Part shown: positions 18,192 through 27,128 of the stretch, in pieces | How the letters are laid out: each line of letters starts with the position of its first letter | How positions within the stretch are numbered: position 1 is the first letter of the stretch | Assembly (NCBI GenBank): GCA_023954855.1 | Contig: JAGSGY010000049.1 | Location: forward strand, 1 to 41,896 | Direction: 5' to 3' | From: Pseudomonadota bacterium | Lineage (GTDB): Bacteria > Myxococcota_A > UBA796 > GCA-2862545 | Length of the DNA stretch: 41,896 nt | Translations under genes and position numbers: made by a program | The notes under the pieces: generated by a model | Databases searched by the model: none | Seen by the model: the letters and a program-made list of their open reading frames with translations, nothing else | What the model was told of the DNA's origin: nothing

Positions 18192-18803
18192 TCATCGTCC
18201 TCGTCGCCACACCACCAGGAAGTTGTTCGCCGGCATCTCTTCGATGCGGTCGATGTGCAAATCGTGTCCTTGCGCCTCGACAATCAGCTCATCGAGGTCG
18301 CGAATGCCGTAAGACGGATGCCAGCCACGAACCGTGACATCGAAGGCGGCATTCGACGGGGTCGTGAAGGCGCCGTGCCGCTTGAACGGCCCGTAGATGC
18401 ACAGCGGAGCCCCTACCCGAAGCACCCGAGCCGATGCGCTCAGGACCGCGCTGCTGGCGGAGCGGGCGGACACATGAAGCAGGTTGCAGGCGTAGATCGC
18501 GTCGGCGACGTCGATCGGCCATGGCTGCTGTACGTCGAGCTCAAGTGGCGCCGCCAAATTGGGGTTGTTCACGTGCTGACGCCAAGCTTCGATGGATGCT
18601 CGTCGCGCGGCTTCCGGCTCGGTGGGTTGCCAGGTCAGGTGCGGAAACCGCCCCGACATATAGGCGGCGTGCTGGCCGCCTCCGGACGCGAGCTCGACGA
18701 CCGTGCCCGCGGAGGGCAGCACGCCGGTGAGCACGTCCGCGATGGGCTGCTTGTTGCGATCGGCAGCGCCAAAGAACAGCGCGCCTGGGGGTGCATCGCT
18801 CAT
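18192..18803 (-). CDS. DUF938 SAM-dependent methyltransferase-like protein
   Basis: 203 residues. A Rossmann methyltransferase motif I is seen as VVELASGGGQHAAY, followed by the acidic and aromatic pattern of DUF938 (YACNLLHVSA, YGPFKRHGAFT, NNFLVVWRR at the end). The fold predicts SAM binding, but no substrate is known. The start has GAGGAGGG nine bases upstream and overlaps the stop of the CAP lipoprotein gene (ATGA). The product should be cytoplasmic, unlike the secreted proteins encoded before it. Confidence 0.85.
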   Translation of the reverse strand: MSDAPPGALFFGAADRNKQPIADVLTGVLPSAGTVVELASGGGQHAAYMSGRFPHLTWQPTEPEAARRASIEAWRQHVNNPNLAAPLELDVQQPWPIDVADAIYACNLLHVSARSASSAVLSASARVLRVGAPLCIYGPFKRHGAFTTPSNAAFDVTVRGWHPSYGIRDLDELIVEAQGHDLHIDRIEEMPANNFLVVWRRGR

Positions 18804-19738
18804 GGCTCGAAGCCCTCCTCGCCGGTGGTGAAGCTCCAGGTCACTTCCTTCTCCTCGTCGTCCCATGAGAGGTCGATCCACACGGTGTAGGTGGTCAAGG
18901 GCTCAAGCGGTTGTTCCGGCACGATGCCCACCGAGTAGGGGAGTGCTGCGGTCTGCGTCGTCGGCCGTATGGTGAAGGTCGCGACCTCTCCGTCGGGACC
19001 GGTCAGCCTCCAGTCTCGAATCACCATGCCGTAGGGGTCGGCGCTGCCGAGCTGGCCCGTGCTGCTCCCGACTGTCGCGGTGGCGACGTAGCCGCGAAAA
19101 CTCGTGCTGAAGTCCTCGTTCAGGAAGGGGGCGTGGGTGGGAATGTCGACGGCACCGTCGACCGGCCAGAGCACGGGGCGCTCGGTGTGGGCGCTGGTTG
19201 GCCAGTCGTAGTGCCAGTCGCTCACAGCCCACTCACCTTCGGTCCCGTAGCCAACGGCTCGAAGGCCCGGCTGGAGCACTGCCTGGCGCGAGTAGGGCTC
19301 GTGCATGAACGAGGCGACGTACTCCGCAGGCGAGAGGTCGGCCTCTTGGGTGCTGCCCTCCCAGAAGGCGATGTCGCGCAGGCCCCAGTCGTAGCCGAAC
19401 TCGATGCCCCGCTCGATAGGGTCGACGCCCGTGAACCCGTCGTACGCGGGGTCCTCGAAGAGTCCGTTGCCGGTCGCCTCCCACCCGTTGAGGTCGAGGT
19501 AACGGGCGTGTGCTGACGCAGAATCCGAGAGCTGACCGCTGACCCGCGTGCGAAACATGCCGGCGAAGCGTCGATAGCAGTTCACCTCGGCCACCACCGC
19601 TGTGGCTGTCGAACCGTCGTCGACACCGGCCTCGCCCGGCGTGCGGGACATGCAAGCTTCCTCGAGGGTGTCGAAGCTCGGGCGGCAGGCCGTCGAAAGG
19701 AACAGGCACAGGGCGACGAAGCCAGGTTTCGCGGTCAT
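18800..19738 (-). CDS. CAP/SCP-domain lipoprotein
   Basis: 312 residues. The N-terminus MTAKPGFVALCLFLSTAC is a lipoprotein signal with lipobox LSTAC and acylated Cys18. The middle resembles a CAP (SCP/PR1) domain, with NCYRRFAG, SASAHARYLDLNG and a conserved-looking FMHEPYSRQAVL...AVGYG. The last 100 residues look like a beta-rich Ig-type domain ending YTVWIDLSWDDEEKEVTW. CAP domains in bacteria occur in secreted or surface proteins of diverse function. The start at 19738 is chosen for the signal peptide and the adjacent GGAGG; an upstream ATG at 19765 would precede the signal with nine residues. It is followed directly by DUF938. Confidence 0.75.
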   Translation of the reverse strand: MTAKPGFVALCLFLSTACRPSFDTLEEACMSRTPGEAGVDDGSTATAVVAEVNCYRRFAGMFRTRVSGQLSDSASAHARYLDLNGWEATGNGLFEDPAYDGFTGVDPIERGIEFGYDWGLRDIAFWEGSTQEADLSPAEYVASFMHEPYSRQAVLQPGLRAVGYGTEGEWAVSDWHYDWPTSAHTERPVLWPVDGAVDIPTHAPFLNEDFSTSFRGYVATATVGSSTGQLGSADPYGMVIRDWRLTGPDGEVATFTIRPTTQTAALPYSVGIVPEQPLEPLTTYTVWIDLSWDDEEKEVTWSFTTGEEGFEP

Positions 19739-19780
19739 GAGGCCTCCACCGATGATGTAGCGCACCCATGCGGGCGTTGC

Positions 19781-20779
19781 CTACTCCCGGGGCGCCCATT
19801 CGTCGCTGATCAGGGGGCGACGTGAGTAGGGACCGATGACGAGTACCGTGAGCTTTGGAAGCCGAACGCCATCGAGGCTCTCGACACCGTCGAAGCGCAC
19901 GATCACACGGTGCTCGCGACCGGGCTGCCACGCGCCGAATGGGCTGTAGTCGAGTTGGTAGGAACCACAGCCTTCAAAGTCGTCGGTGCGGTCGTTCTCG
20001 CTGCAGTCCAAGCTGTGGCGGTGGCCCACCGGGTCGACCCAGTCGCGGGCATAGACGGGGTGTGAGAGGCTCGCGCCGCTGAGCTCGAACAGGAACACCC
20101 GGTCTTCGAGTGCCTTGGTGTTGGCGATGAGTTCCTGTGCATCGGGGATGGGCTGGAGGGTGCCGGCCTCCTCCCACTTTCCGCGGGTCGAGACCATCCG
20201 ATCGACGGCGGCCCTTCGCTCGGGCTTGTCGTCGCGAACGAAGCGGTCTTCGTCGTCGACCCAGTGACGGTTGAGCTGGACGACCCGGCCACCCTGCGTC
20301 CGTACGATCGCGAGGTCGGGGTCGAGCACGGTGACCTGCTCTGAAGGCAAGAACAGGTAGGCGTGCTCCCACTCTGGGTCGTCCATCGGAATACCCTGCT
20401 GCGAGCGACCGGAAGGCATGCTGACGAATGCGGCTTCGCCGGTGGAGCCCCACTTCTCGGGCTTCTGCGGCGGGTTGGTGGACACCTGGTGCGGGAGCAC
20501 ACGGATCCACTCCGTTCTTCGTGGACCGATGCTCGAGTACATGTCCAAAAAGACGTAGGTCTCACCGCAATCGGGCGTCACCAGGTGGGCGCGTGCCCGC
20601 GTGCCGGCGGGGATTTCCCAGTCCACTGCGGCGTGGTCGCACTTATCGGCCTTGTAGCCCTCAAGTGGAGCGACTGCTTCGGTGAACCAGACGATGGTCG
20701 GCTCGCGCCGCGACGTCGAAATGGTCTCGGCCTTTGCCGGGGGCTTGGCGATGGCCATGGCTAGGAAGAGCGTGATCAC
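19781..20779 (-). CDS. Secreted protein of unknown function
   Basis: 332 residues; I do not recognise a family. The GTG start at 20779 overlaps the preceding stop (GTGA) and gives a short signal-like N-terminus MITLFLAMAIAKPPAKA, with cleavage after AKA plausible. Cys pairs in KCDHAAVDWE...PDCGETY and LDCSENDRTDDFEGCGSY suggest disulfides outside the cytoplasm. The C-terminal part is beta-rich (LDYSPFGAW, HRVIVRFDGVESL, LTVLVIGPYS). A longer in-frame extension upstream lies over the CsgG-like gene and is rejected. Position in a run of envelope genes suggests an envelope role, but no function can be stated. Confidence 0.72.
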   Translation of the reverse strand: MITLFLAMAIAKPPAKAETISTSRREPTIVWFTEAVAPLEGYKADKCDHAAVDWEIPAGTRARAHLVTPDCGETYVFLDMYSSIGPRRTEWIRVLPHQVSTNPPQKPEKWGSTGEAAFVSMPSGRSQQGIPMDDPEWEHAYLFLPSEQVTVLDPDLAIVRTQGGRVVQLNRHWVDDEDRFVRDDKPERRAAVDRMVSTRGKWEEAGTLQPIPDAQELIANTKALEDRVFLFELSGASLSHPVYARDWVDPVGHRHSLDCSENDRTDDFEGCGSYQLDYSPFGAWQPGREHRVIVRFDGVESLDGVRLPKLTVLVIGPYSRRPLISDEWAPRE

Positions 20780-22512
20780 AGGCGGTACCCACTGGTGATG
20801 CTGCTCTCGAGTGTCGTGCGGTACTTCTCGGCCTCTTCGTCGTCTCTTGGCGGCACTTGCTCTTGGTAGGTGAGCAGGTGCTGCAGCTTGATTTCGCGGT
20901 ACCAGTTGGAGCGGAAGATGCCGTCCGCGACGCCCTTCCAACGCTTGGCGAGGGATCGGAAGTAGCGCTGGTTGCTCGAGTCCGAGCGGATCTGGTCGTA
21001 GTAGCCGGAGTCGACCCGTGCCAAGAAAGCGCGATAACCACGCAGCGCGTGACCACTCGCGACCAGGTCCCCGCTGATGGCGCGTTCTTCCTCTCGGACA
21101 AGACGGACGAGATCATCCACGGTGGCGGGGGAAGTGGTGAGCTTGCGGGCGACCACCTCGTAGCGTTCTGTGGCTTCTCTCATGGATTCGGCCTGACCGA
21201 GGGCATCGGAGAGCTCTTTGTCTGCGCGGATCAGCATGTCGCGGTCGCCGCCGAGCTCGGCGTGTCGAACCATCTGTTGGGCAAAAGCGATGGCGGTCGG
21301 CCACTGGTCCCAGCGCTCTGCAGTCTTGTAGGGGTGGGGGGGGCCTTCGGACCAGGAACGCATGGGGCCGGGATGTTGGTAGTTTTCGACCACCAGCGCG
21401 AGCGCTTGCTGGCGCTCCCCCATCAACATGAGGGTCTCCGCAAGCTGGTGCTTGATCTCCCAAGGCCAGAACAGGATCTGGTTGAAGAACCAGTCGCTCT
21501 GGCCGTAGGTGCCGGTGGCCTTCAGCGTGTCACGACGCGTCTCGGAGAAGGTGTTGTGCGGCGAGAACTTGCTGGGTGCGTCACCCGGGCGACGCGTCTC
21601 TGGGCGATTGGCCTCGATCCAAGCGGTGGTCTGCTCGATGCGCCGCTCTTCGAGCTCGAAGTAGGTCTCGAAGTCGCCGACTATCTGGGCTCGGCGGGCC
21701 ATGAGCGCAAGGTGTGCGAACTCTTCGGGGCCGGGGTTTGGGACCTGTGCCGCCGGTGCAATGACCTCGTCCAGCTTCGCCCAGGCAGCGTGTGCCTTCT
21801 CGATGGCTTCGTGGGCCCAGGCGCTTCGACGGGCACCCACTTCGGCGGAGAGGCGGGTGAGTGCTTCTTCGGCCAGGGTGAAGCCCGGCTCGAGGGTGAC
21901 CGCCCGTGAGAGCAGCTGCTGGGCATCGGACGATTCGCCAGACTCCATCGCTTCGAGCGCGCGGCCGTACACGTCCACCGTCGACAGCTCGCGCACATCG
22001 ACCTCGCCGAAGGCCAGGCGGTCGCGGGCGGCCAGGCGAAGCTCGAGGGCGTCGAGGATCGCGAAGGCCAGCTCGTCGATGAGCACGAAGAACTCCTCGC
22101 CGCGCTCACCGATCTCTCCGCGGACTTCCTCGCTGGCGATGACCTTGCCGGTCTCGACGTCAACGACCCAGAGGGTGACCGACAGGGCGGGTAGCCTGGC
22201 CGAGACCAGGCTTCCGAAAACCATGTAGTCGGCGCCCAGGATTCGGCCGGCCTCGGCGGCCGTCGACGGGTCCACCAACCCGGATGCGCCGAGCTCGATC
22301 TCTTGGACCAGGCTGGCGAGCCGCTCGCGCTCGACCACGTCCACAGCCTCGACCTTGGTGAACTTCGACGTCAGCACCGCCGCGACGCCATGCCCTGCGC
22401 CATCGAGGGTGGCGTCGCCGGTGTGGTTGTCGATGGCGGCGATCGCGAGCTTGGGGGCTCCGAACGCAGGCGTGCCGACGAACAGCAGCAAGGTGAGGGC
22501 GAAGCGAATCAC
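20776..22512 (-). CDS. CsgG-like secreted protein with helical C-terminus
   Basis: 578 residues. The GTG start at 22512 overlaps the previous stop (GTGA) and gives the signal peptide MIRFALTLLLFVGTPAFGA. Residues about 20-150 match the CsgG/penicillin-binding activator LpoB-type fold: KLAIAAIDN, VEAVDVVERERLASLVQE, AGRILGADYMVFGSL, VTLWVVDVETGKVIASEE. The remainder is helical with a TPR-like segment (AQQLLSRAVTLEPGFTLAEEAL) and many Trp/Glu-rich helices. CsgG-type domains occur in outer-membrane secretion or lipoprotein-like accessory proteins; here there is no lipobox. The exact role is unknown. Overlaps at both ends indicate tight cotranslation with its neighbours. Confidence 0.78.
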   Translation of the reverse strand: MIRFALTLLLFVGTPAFGAPKLAIAAIDNHTGDATLDGAGHGVAAVLTSKFTKVEAVDVVERERLASLVQEIELGASGLVDPSTAAEAGRILGADYMVFGSLVSARLPALSVTLWVVDVETGKVIASEEVRGEIGERGEEFFVLIDELAFAILDALELRLAARDRLAFGEVDVRELSTVDVYGRALEAMESGESSDAQQLLSRAVTLEPGFTLAEEALTRLSAEVGARRSAWAHEAIEKAHAAWAKLDEVIAPAAQVPNPGPEEFAHLALMARRAQIVGDFETYFELEERRIEQTTAWIEANRPETRRPGDAPSKFSPHNTFSETRRDTLKATGTYGQSDWFFNQILFWPWEIKHQLAETLMLMGERQQALALVVENYQHPGPMRSWSEGPPHPYKTAERWDQWPTAIAFAQQMVRHAELGGDRDMLIRADKELSDALGQAESMREATERYEVVARKLTTSPATVDDLVRLVREEERAISGDLVASGHALRGYRAFLARVDSGYYDQIRSDSSNQRYFRSLAKRWKGVADGIFRSNWYREIKLQHLLTYQEQVPPRDDEEAEKYRTTLESSITSGYRL

Positions 22513-23159
22513 TCGGTCGGTGCCTCTCCGAGCACGAGCCGGTGCACTGCACGGGTGGGGCCCTCGGCCTCGGGAAAGCGAAGGCGTGGTGCGAGCGCGT
22601 CGTGAAGACACTCCGCCGTGGGCTCGTCGACGCCCTCGACTTCGAGCTTCGAGAGGGCACCATCGGGAAGCACGGTCATATACAGGCGCGCGATCCCGGT
22701 GCCGCAGCCCTGCAGGGACTCTGCGAAGGGCTCGAGTGCGGCTCGGATCGGTGCCTCGTCAAGGGCACCGGTCGTGCTGGTCGGGCCCGGAGCTGCGACC
22801 ACGCCACCGACCCGCTCACGTCGCGCGGGGAGTGGGGGCGGAGTCGTCGCCGGCGCGGTGACGTCCCCATTGAGCGCCGCTTGATGCAGCGCCGATTTGG
22901 CCTCGGTCGCGCAGAAGCCGCGAGGATGTGTGAGCGAGTAGGTCTGCCACAGCGAGGCGTCCGTCCACTCGCGGGCGGCGACACAAGCCTTCACATCGGC
23001 CGCGGCCGGAGCGCGCGCGCAGATTCCCTTGGGATGGTCCTCAAGGTAGCTCGACCAAGCCTCGAAGCTGTTGTCCACCTGGGCTCGGGCACACGCCTGG
23101 AGATCCGCCTCTGTGGGGGGACTTGCGAGCGCGTGCAAGGTGAACAGGAGGGTGAACAT
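22509..23159 (-). CDS. Envelope protein with TonB-C/AgmX-like C-terminus
   Basis: 216 residues. It begins with a short hydrophobic signal, MFTLLFTLHALASPPTEA. Two similar Cys-containing segments follow: ACARAQVDNSFEAWSSYLED...GICARA and ACVAAREWTDASLWQTYS...GFCATE. A Pro/Thr linker (TTPPPLP) leads to a C-terminal domain (about 138-216) with the pattern LQGCGTGIARLYMTVLPDG ... CLHDALAPRLRFPE seen in TonB-C/AgmX-type proteins of myxobacteria. It is the first gene of a leftward operon whose promoter region contains a strong dyad. Confidence 0.75.
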   Translation of the reverse strand: MFTLLFTLHALASPPTEADLQACARAQVDNSFEAWSSYLEDHPKGICARAPAAADVKACVAAREWTDASLWQTYSLTHPRGFCATEAKSALHQAALNGDVTAPATTPPPLPARRERVGGVVAAPGPTSTTGALDEAPIRAALEPFAESLQGCGTGIARLYMTVLPDGALSKLEVEGVDEPTAECLHDALAPRLRFPEAEGPTRAVHRLVLGEAPTE

Positions 23160-23194
23160 CAGCGTTCCGGAGGTCGGGCGTAGCGATGCCCCGT

Positions 23195-23221
23195 GGAGGG
23201 GTACTACACCTTACCCCCTCC
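23195..23221 (-). promoter_or_regulatory. Dyad in the promoter region of the CsgG-like operon
   Basis: Arms GGAGGGGTA (23195-23203) and TACCCCCTCC (23212-23221) pair with a single bulged C around 8 bases. The element is 36 bases before the ATG at 23159, in the divergent gap that also serves the outer-membrane protein gene at 23343. It could be an operator or a leader stem; no T-run follows. Confidence 0.45.
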
Positions 23222-23342
23222 AACCCATCCCTTGATAGAGGGTTGTTGCTGGCTGGGCTACTGGCCACCGATCGGGGTCAGCGCATCGGGCTGGCCAGTC
23301 ACGCACTGTGGCGCGGCGCGCTAGGCTGCGACGGGAGGTTGG

Positions 23343-24314
23343 GTGCAACTGGCGAACACACTCGGATCGAGAACGGCAATCATTGCAATCGTACTCGGGC
23401 TGTCCACCGTGGCCGAGGCGGGGAATGGACCTTGGGTTCTCGGGCAGGGGGACCAGTCTCTGTACGTCGGGGTGGACTCGCAACGCATCACGAAGCTGTT
23501 CGTGCAGGTGGAAGGCGAACGGCAGACGGTGGATGTCGATGCGCGTATCAGCACCTTCTCGGCAAAGGCGGTGCTCGCCTACGGATTGGGCGCTCGCGTC
23601 GAGATCGAGGGTGCCGTTCCTTGGACGCGGGTGTGGATGGCGCGCAAGGACCAACTCCCTTGCGGAACGCTGGGCCTCGACGCCTGCCGCACCACCCAGG
23701 GAATCGGGGTGATCGAGGGGCGCGTCAAGTTTCTGCTCGCGGACGAGCTGGCTGGTTCTCCCGTGTCGGCATCGGTGGGAGGCCATGCTCGATTTGGTGG
23801 GCTGACCCACAGCACACGGGCGCGACTCACCAACATCGGAGAGGGCACGACAGACCTTGGTGGCTTCGCCTCGGTGGGCAGAACTGGCGGACTGGGGGCT
23901 GGCTACTGGTCCGGCTACGTCGATTTGTCGGGCATGTACCGCATGCCGAACACGCGCTCCTTCCCGAACGGGGACGGCGACCAGCCTGCTCCGGGCTCGG
24001 AGTTCCACGCAGCTTCCGATCTGCTGTTCGCACCGATGTCGGGCGCGAATCTGTCGTTTGGACCGAGCGTTAGCGTGCTCTGGCGTCCGTTTGGTGTCGA
24101 CTGGGATGCGCTCGATCTCTCGGACCCGGACCGTTTCGGCGCGCTTCGCATCATCTCGCCTCGTGTGGGTGCGAAGGTCATTGTCCGGGACGGCGCCCGA
24201 GCGGCCTTCTCGGTGTCGGCACATCAAGCGGTGGGACCCATAAACAACCCAAATCCGTTCACGCTCTCAGCGGGCGTGTCGGTGAATGGCCTGTTCACTC
24301 GCGGGAACCGCTAG
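23343..24314 (+). CDS. Outer-membrane beta-barrel-type protein
   Basis: 323 residues. The GTG start at 23343 has GGAGG four bases upstream. A signal peptide of about 26 residues (TAIIAIVLGLSTVAEA ending) is followed by alternating hydrophobic strands typical of a beta-barrel: RVEIEGAVPWTRVWM, VSASVGGHARFGG, GLGAGYWSGYVDLSGMY, NLSFGPSVSVLW, TLSAGVSVNGLF. There is no clear family motif. It abuts the receptor kinase gene with no gap (stop then ATG), suggesting cotranscription and perhaps a shared envelope signal. The substrate or ligand is unknown. Confidence 0.7.
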   Translation: MQLANTLGSRTAIIAIVLGLSTVAEAGNGPWVLGQGDQSLYVGVDSQRITKLFVQVEGERQTVDVDARISTFSAKAVLAYGLGARVEIEGAVPWTRVWMARKDQLPCGTLGLDACRTTQGIGVIEGRVKFLLADELAGSPVSASVGGHARFGGLTHSTRARLTNIGEGTTDLGGFASVGRTGGLGAGYWSGYVDLSGMYRMPNTRSFPNGDGDQPAPGSEFHAASDLLFAPMSGANLSFGPSVSVLWRPFGVDWDALDLSDPDRFGALRIISPRVGAKVIVRDGARAAFSVSAHQAVGPINNPNPFTLSAGVSVNGLFTRGNR

Positions 24315-26039
24315 ATGCTCGAACCCGGTGCACGTATCGATGGTCGCTTCGTCGTTGAGGCCCTGATTGGGCAGGGGGGGCTCGCCGAGGTCTACCGGGT
24401 ACGCCATGTCGAGCTGGGCTCTCTGCACGCCTTGAAGCTGCTGGTCTGGAAGAAGAAGCAGCTCGAGGAACGCTTGATCCTCGAAGGGCGTATTCAGGCC
24501 CAGCTGCGGCACCCCAATGTGGTCGCGGTGACCGATCTAGTGCGCCATGACGGGCAGGTTGGCCTGTTGATGGAGTACGTCGATCACGAGTCCCTCGACG
24601 ACTTTCTGGTGCGCAGCGGGGCGATCCCCCCCGCAGACGCGCTTCAGCTGCTCGCGCCGATTCTTTCAGGGGTCACGGCGGCCCACGATGCCGGTGTGCT
24701 GCATCGCGACCTGAAGCCGGCGAACGTGATGCTGGCGCGCTCCGCATCGGGCATTTTGCCAAAGGTCACCGACTTCGGCATCGCCAAGGTCGTCGAAGAA
24801 GTGCAGGCCGGACGAACGGCTGCGGGCGTCACGATGGGTACGCCCGGGTACCTCGCCCCGGAGCAGATCCTCGACTCGGCCGACGCCGATCTTCGGGCCG
24901 ATGTGTTCGCGCTCGGCGCCATTCTCTACGAGATGATCGCAGGACGCCGGGCCTTCGCCGACGCCAACGGCGAGGTCAGTGTTCGGTCGACTCTCGAGGG
25001 TGAGGTCGTTCCCCTCGATGAACTGGTCGATGGCTTGGATAAGGGCGTCGCCTCGGCCGTTGCGCGCTCGCTTTCCCGCCGTCGCGAAGACCGCTTCGAG
25101 GACTGCCGGGCGTTTGCACGCGCCCTGTACCCGGATCGACCCGAGCTTCTCGCAATGGTCATCGGTCGGCATGTCGGGGGCCCGATCTCGCTCGACAGCA
25201 GCATCGCGCTGCCGCAAGGCGGCATGACCCTTCAGCCGATTCCAGAGCCGAGTCTCGAGACCTTCTTGCCAGTCGAACAGGCCGGGGCACCCGCACCGAG
25301 CACGAAGACATCTTCGCGATGGCCTGCGTTGCTGCTCGTGGGGGTCGGGGTGTTCGGGTTGGTGTTGGTGGCGTCGGCCGTCTGGGTCGCCAGCCAGACT
25401 CCGGCCGAGGCTCCGCCAGAAGGACCTGCCGTGGTGGTCGCCGATCCCGCGCCAGAAGCTGCGCCTCCGGCCGCTGAGCCCCTCGAGGTGGTCACGCCCG
25501 CGCCATCGGACGTTGCGGTGGTTGCGCCCGCACCCCCTCCGCCTGTGCCGGTGGCCGAACCTGCGGCGGCCGAGCCCTCCCCGGTCGTTCAGCCCGAGCC
25601 CACGCCGGCCGTTCAGCCCGAGCCAGCGCCGGTCGTGGAACCCGAGGTCACACTGGAGCCTGCGCCAGCTGCAGAACCCGAGCCGGTGGTGGAACCCGAG
25701 CCGGCGGTCGTTGCGGCACCCGAGCCCGCACCGAAGCCCTTGGCGATTCCCGACTTCTCGGCGTTCGTCGGTAAGTGGTCGGGGACGGCCAACTCGAGGC
25801 CCCTCGAGCTGCGGGTGGCCTCTTCGAGCGGCGGCGTGATCGCAGGGGAACTCACGTTCTACCTGGGGCCCACGCCCCGCACGGTTCCCGCGGAGGGGAG
25901 CGCGGATGCGGAGACCGGGCAGGTCGTCATTCGCGGCGGAGACTTCGTGCTCAAGGGGACGGCGGCGGGGCCGTCGATGACCGGCACCTACGCTGCGGGC
26001 AAGAAGGTGCTGCCTTGGACGCTGGTCAAAGGCGGCTAG
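24315..26039 (+). CDS. Transmembrane Ser/Thr protein kinase (Hanks type)
   Basis: 574 residues. The kinase domain (about 12-275) has a full catalytic set: Gly-rich IGQGGLAEVY (18-27), K41, E57, HRDLKPANV (130-138), DFG (153-155) and APE (181-183). One membrane helix (about 336-357, LLLVGVGVFGLVLVASAVWV) follows. A Pro/Glu/Val repeat region (about 360-475) leads to a C-terminal beta domain (about 480-574, FVGKWSGTANSRPLEL ... LKGTAAGPSMTGTY) outside the membrane. That domain resembles the one in the membrane protein at 27129-27665. The kinase should be active and phosphorylate cytoplasmic targets on sensing an envelope ligand. Its TAG shares CTAG with the convergent hydrolase stop. Confidence 0.94.
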   Translation: MLEPGARIDGRFVVEALIGQGGLAEVYRVRHVELGSLHALKLLVWKKKQLEERLILEGRIQAQLRHPNVVAVTDLVRHDGQVGLLMEYVDHESLDDFLVRSGAIPPADALQLLAPILSGVTAAHDAGVLHRDLKPANVMLARSASGILPKVTDFGIAKVVEEVQAGRTAAGVTMGTPGYLAPEQILDSADADLRADVFALGAILYEMIAGRRAFADANGEVSVRSTLEGEVVPLDELVDGLDKGVASAVARSLSRRREDRFEDCRAFARALYPDRPELLAMVIGRHVGGPISLDSSIALPQGGMTLQPIPEPSLETFLPVEQAGAPAPSTKTSSRWPALLLVGVGVFGLVLVASAVWVASQTPAEAPPEGPAVVVADPAPEAAPPAAEPLEVVTPAPSDVAVVAPAPPPPVPVAEPAAAEPSPVVQPEPTPAVQPEPAPVVEPEVTLEPAPAAEPEPVVEPEPAVVAAPEPAPKPLAIPDFSAFVGKWSGTANSRPLELRVASSSGGVIAGELTFYLGPTPRTVPAEGSADAETGQVVIRGGDFVLKGTAAGPSMTGTYAAGKKVLPWTLVKGG

Positions 26040-26902
26040 GCGGCTTCTGCACCCTTGATGTGTTCAAGGATGCGGTCGGCAATCTCGGGCCAGAGGGGGC
26101 GCGGAAGGTCGTGCCCCATGCCGTCGACGAAGTAGAGCTCCGCGTTGGGAATCGCCTCTGCCTGTGCGCGCGCGAAGCGCGGCGGAAACAGGGGGTCTTG
26201 GGCGCCATGGAGAATCAGTGTCGGTGCGGTCACGCCACGAAGGCCGTGACTTCGGCTGCCGGAAGCCAGGATTGCCGCGAACTGCCGAATAAAGCCGTCG
26301 GTAGAGATGCCGCGCTCCCAGACGACCTCGGAGACCTCGAGGGCGCGCTCTGGATCGATGGCGAAGCGACCGCTCCCCAGGCTGTTCTGAAGCTTGAGCA
26401 GCTTGGCGCGGTAGTCTGCGGCGGACTTGGGTGCGGGGCCGAACAGCGAGGCAAGGGCGCGGAGGCCGGGCGTTCCGAGCTTTCGAGAGCTGGTCGTCGA
26501 CATGATCGACGTCAACGAGTGAACCCTCTCCGGATGTTCGATCGCGATGGTCTGCGCGATCATGCCGCCCATCGAGGCGCCGACGACATGCGCTCCGGGG
26601 GCATCGAGCTTGTCGAGCAGGGCGATGGCATCGCCGGCCATGTCCGACACCGTGTACGGCGCGTTCACGCGCCTGCCTAGCAGCATGCGTCCGATCATGG
26701 GGGCGAGCGACGGGGCGGGCTCCTCGGCGCGTGGCGATTCGCCACAGTCCCGGTTGTCACAGCGGACGACCCGAAAGCCTCGGTCGGCGATGCGCTGCAT
26801 CAGCGGCTCGGGCCAGAGCACGCGCTGCGCGCCAATTCCCATCAGCAACAGGACGGTGGGACCTGTTCCGATGCTGTCCCATGCGAGCTCGACGGGTGGC
26901 AT
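26036..26902 (-). CDS. Alpha/beta hydrolase
   Basis: 288 residues, cytoplasmic alpha/beta hydrolase of esterase/lipase type. An oxyanion-hole-like LLLMGIGA precedes the nucleophile elbow GASMGG (Ser). The acid residue is the Asp in LILHGAQDPLF and the base is the His in VDGMGHDLP, giving a complete triad. The start at 26902 (MPPVELAWDS) sits one base after the stop of the small membrane protein gene, so the two are coupled; an upstream in-frame start would lie inside that gene. The substrate is unknown; candidates include esters or lactones. Confidence 0.87.
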   Translation of the reverse strand: MPPVELAWDSIGTGPTVLLLMGIGAQRVLWPEPLMQRIADRGFRVVRCDNRDCGESPRAEEPAPSLAPMIGRMLLGRRVNAPYTVSDMAGDAIALLDKLDAPGAHVVGASMGGMIAQTIAIEHPERVHSLTSIMSTTSSRKLGTPGLRALASLFGPAPKSAADYRAKLLKLQNSLGSGRFAIDPERALEVSEVVWERGISTDGFIRQFAAILASGSRSHGLRGVTAPTLILHGAQDPLFPPRFARAQAEAIPNAELYFVDGMGHDLPRPLWPEIADRILEHIKGAEAA

Positions 26903-26903
26903 G

Positions 26904-27089
26904 TCAGGTCTGGCGGTTGCGGAACAGCAGTGAGCCGAATCCCAGAATGCAGAGCACCGCAATGCCGGTGTACAGCGGGTTCGACATCGCCGCCGCCACT
27001 GCGTCGTCCACGCTGGACATCAGCTCGGTCGAATCGAGGCGAACGAGTTGTTGAGCGAACACAGGCACGAGCCCTCCGTTGATTTTCAT
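26904..27089 (-). CDS. Small single-pass membrane protein
   Basis: 61 residues with one hydrophobic helix (about 40-56, LYTGIAVLCILGFGSLLF) and a basic C-terminal RNRQT. I do not recognise a family. The ATG at 27089 lacks a strong ribosome site. Support comes from the clean membrane helix followed by charged residues (positive-inside rule) and from the one-base spacing to the hydrolase gene. It may be an accessory or anchor of the hydrolase, but that is inference. Confidence 0.5.
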   Translation of the reverse strand: MKINGGLVPVFAQQLVRLDSTELMSSVDDAVAAAMSNPLYTGIAVLCILGFGSLLFRNRQT

Positions 27090-27116
27090 ACCTACACGAC
27101 ATTACCCTGTCAGGTG

Positions 27117-27125
27117 GAAGGAGGC
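27117..27125 (+). promoter_or_regulatory. Ribosome site deciding the TTG start at 27129
   Basis: GGAAGGAGG stands four bases before TTG at 27129. Earlier in-frame starts (TTG 27048, GTG 27114) have no ribosome site, and the first would overlap the divergent gene, so TTG 27129 is preferred. Confidence 0.6.
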
Positions 27126-27128
27126 TTC

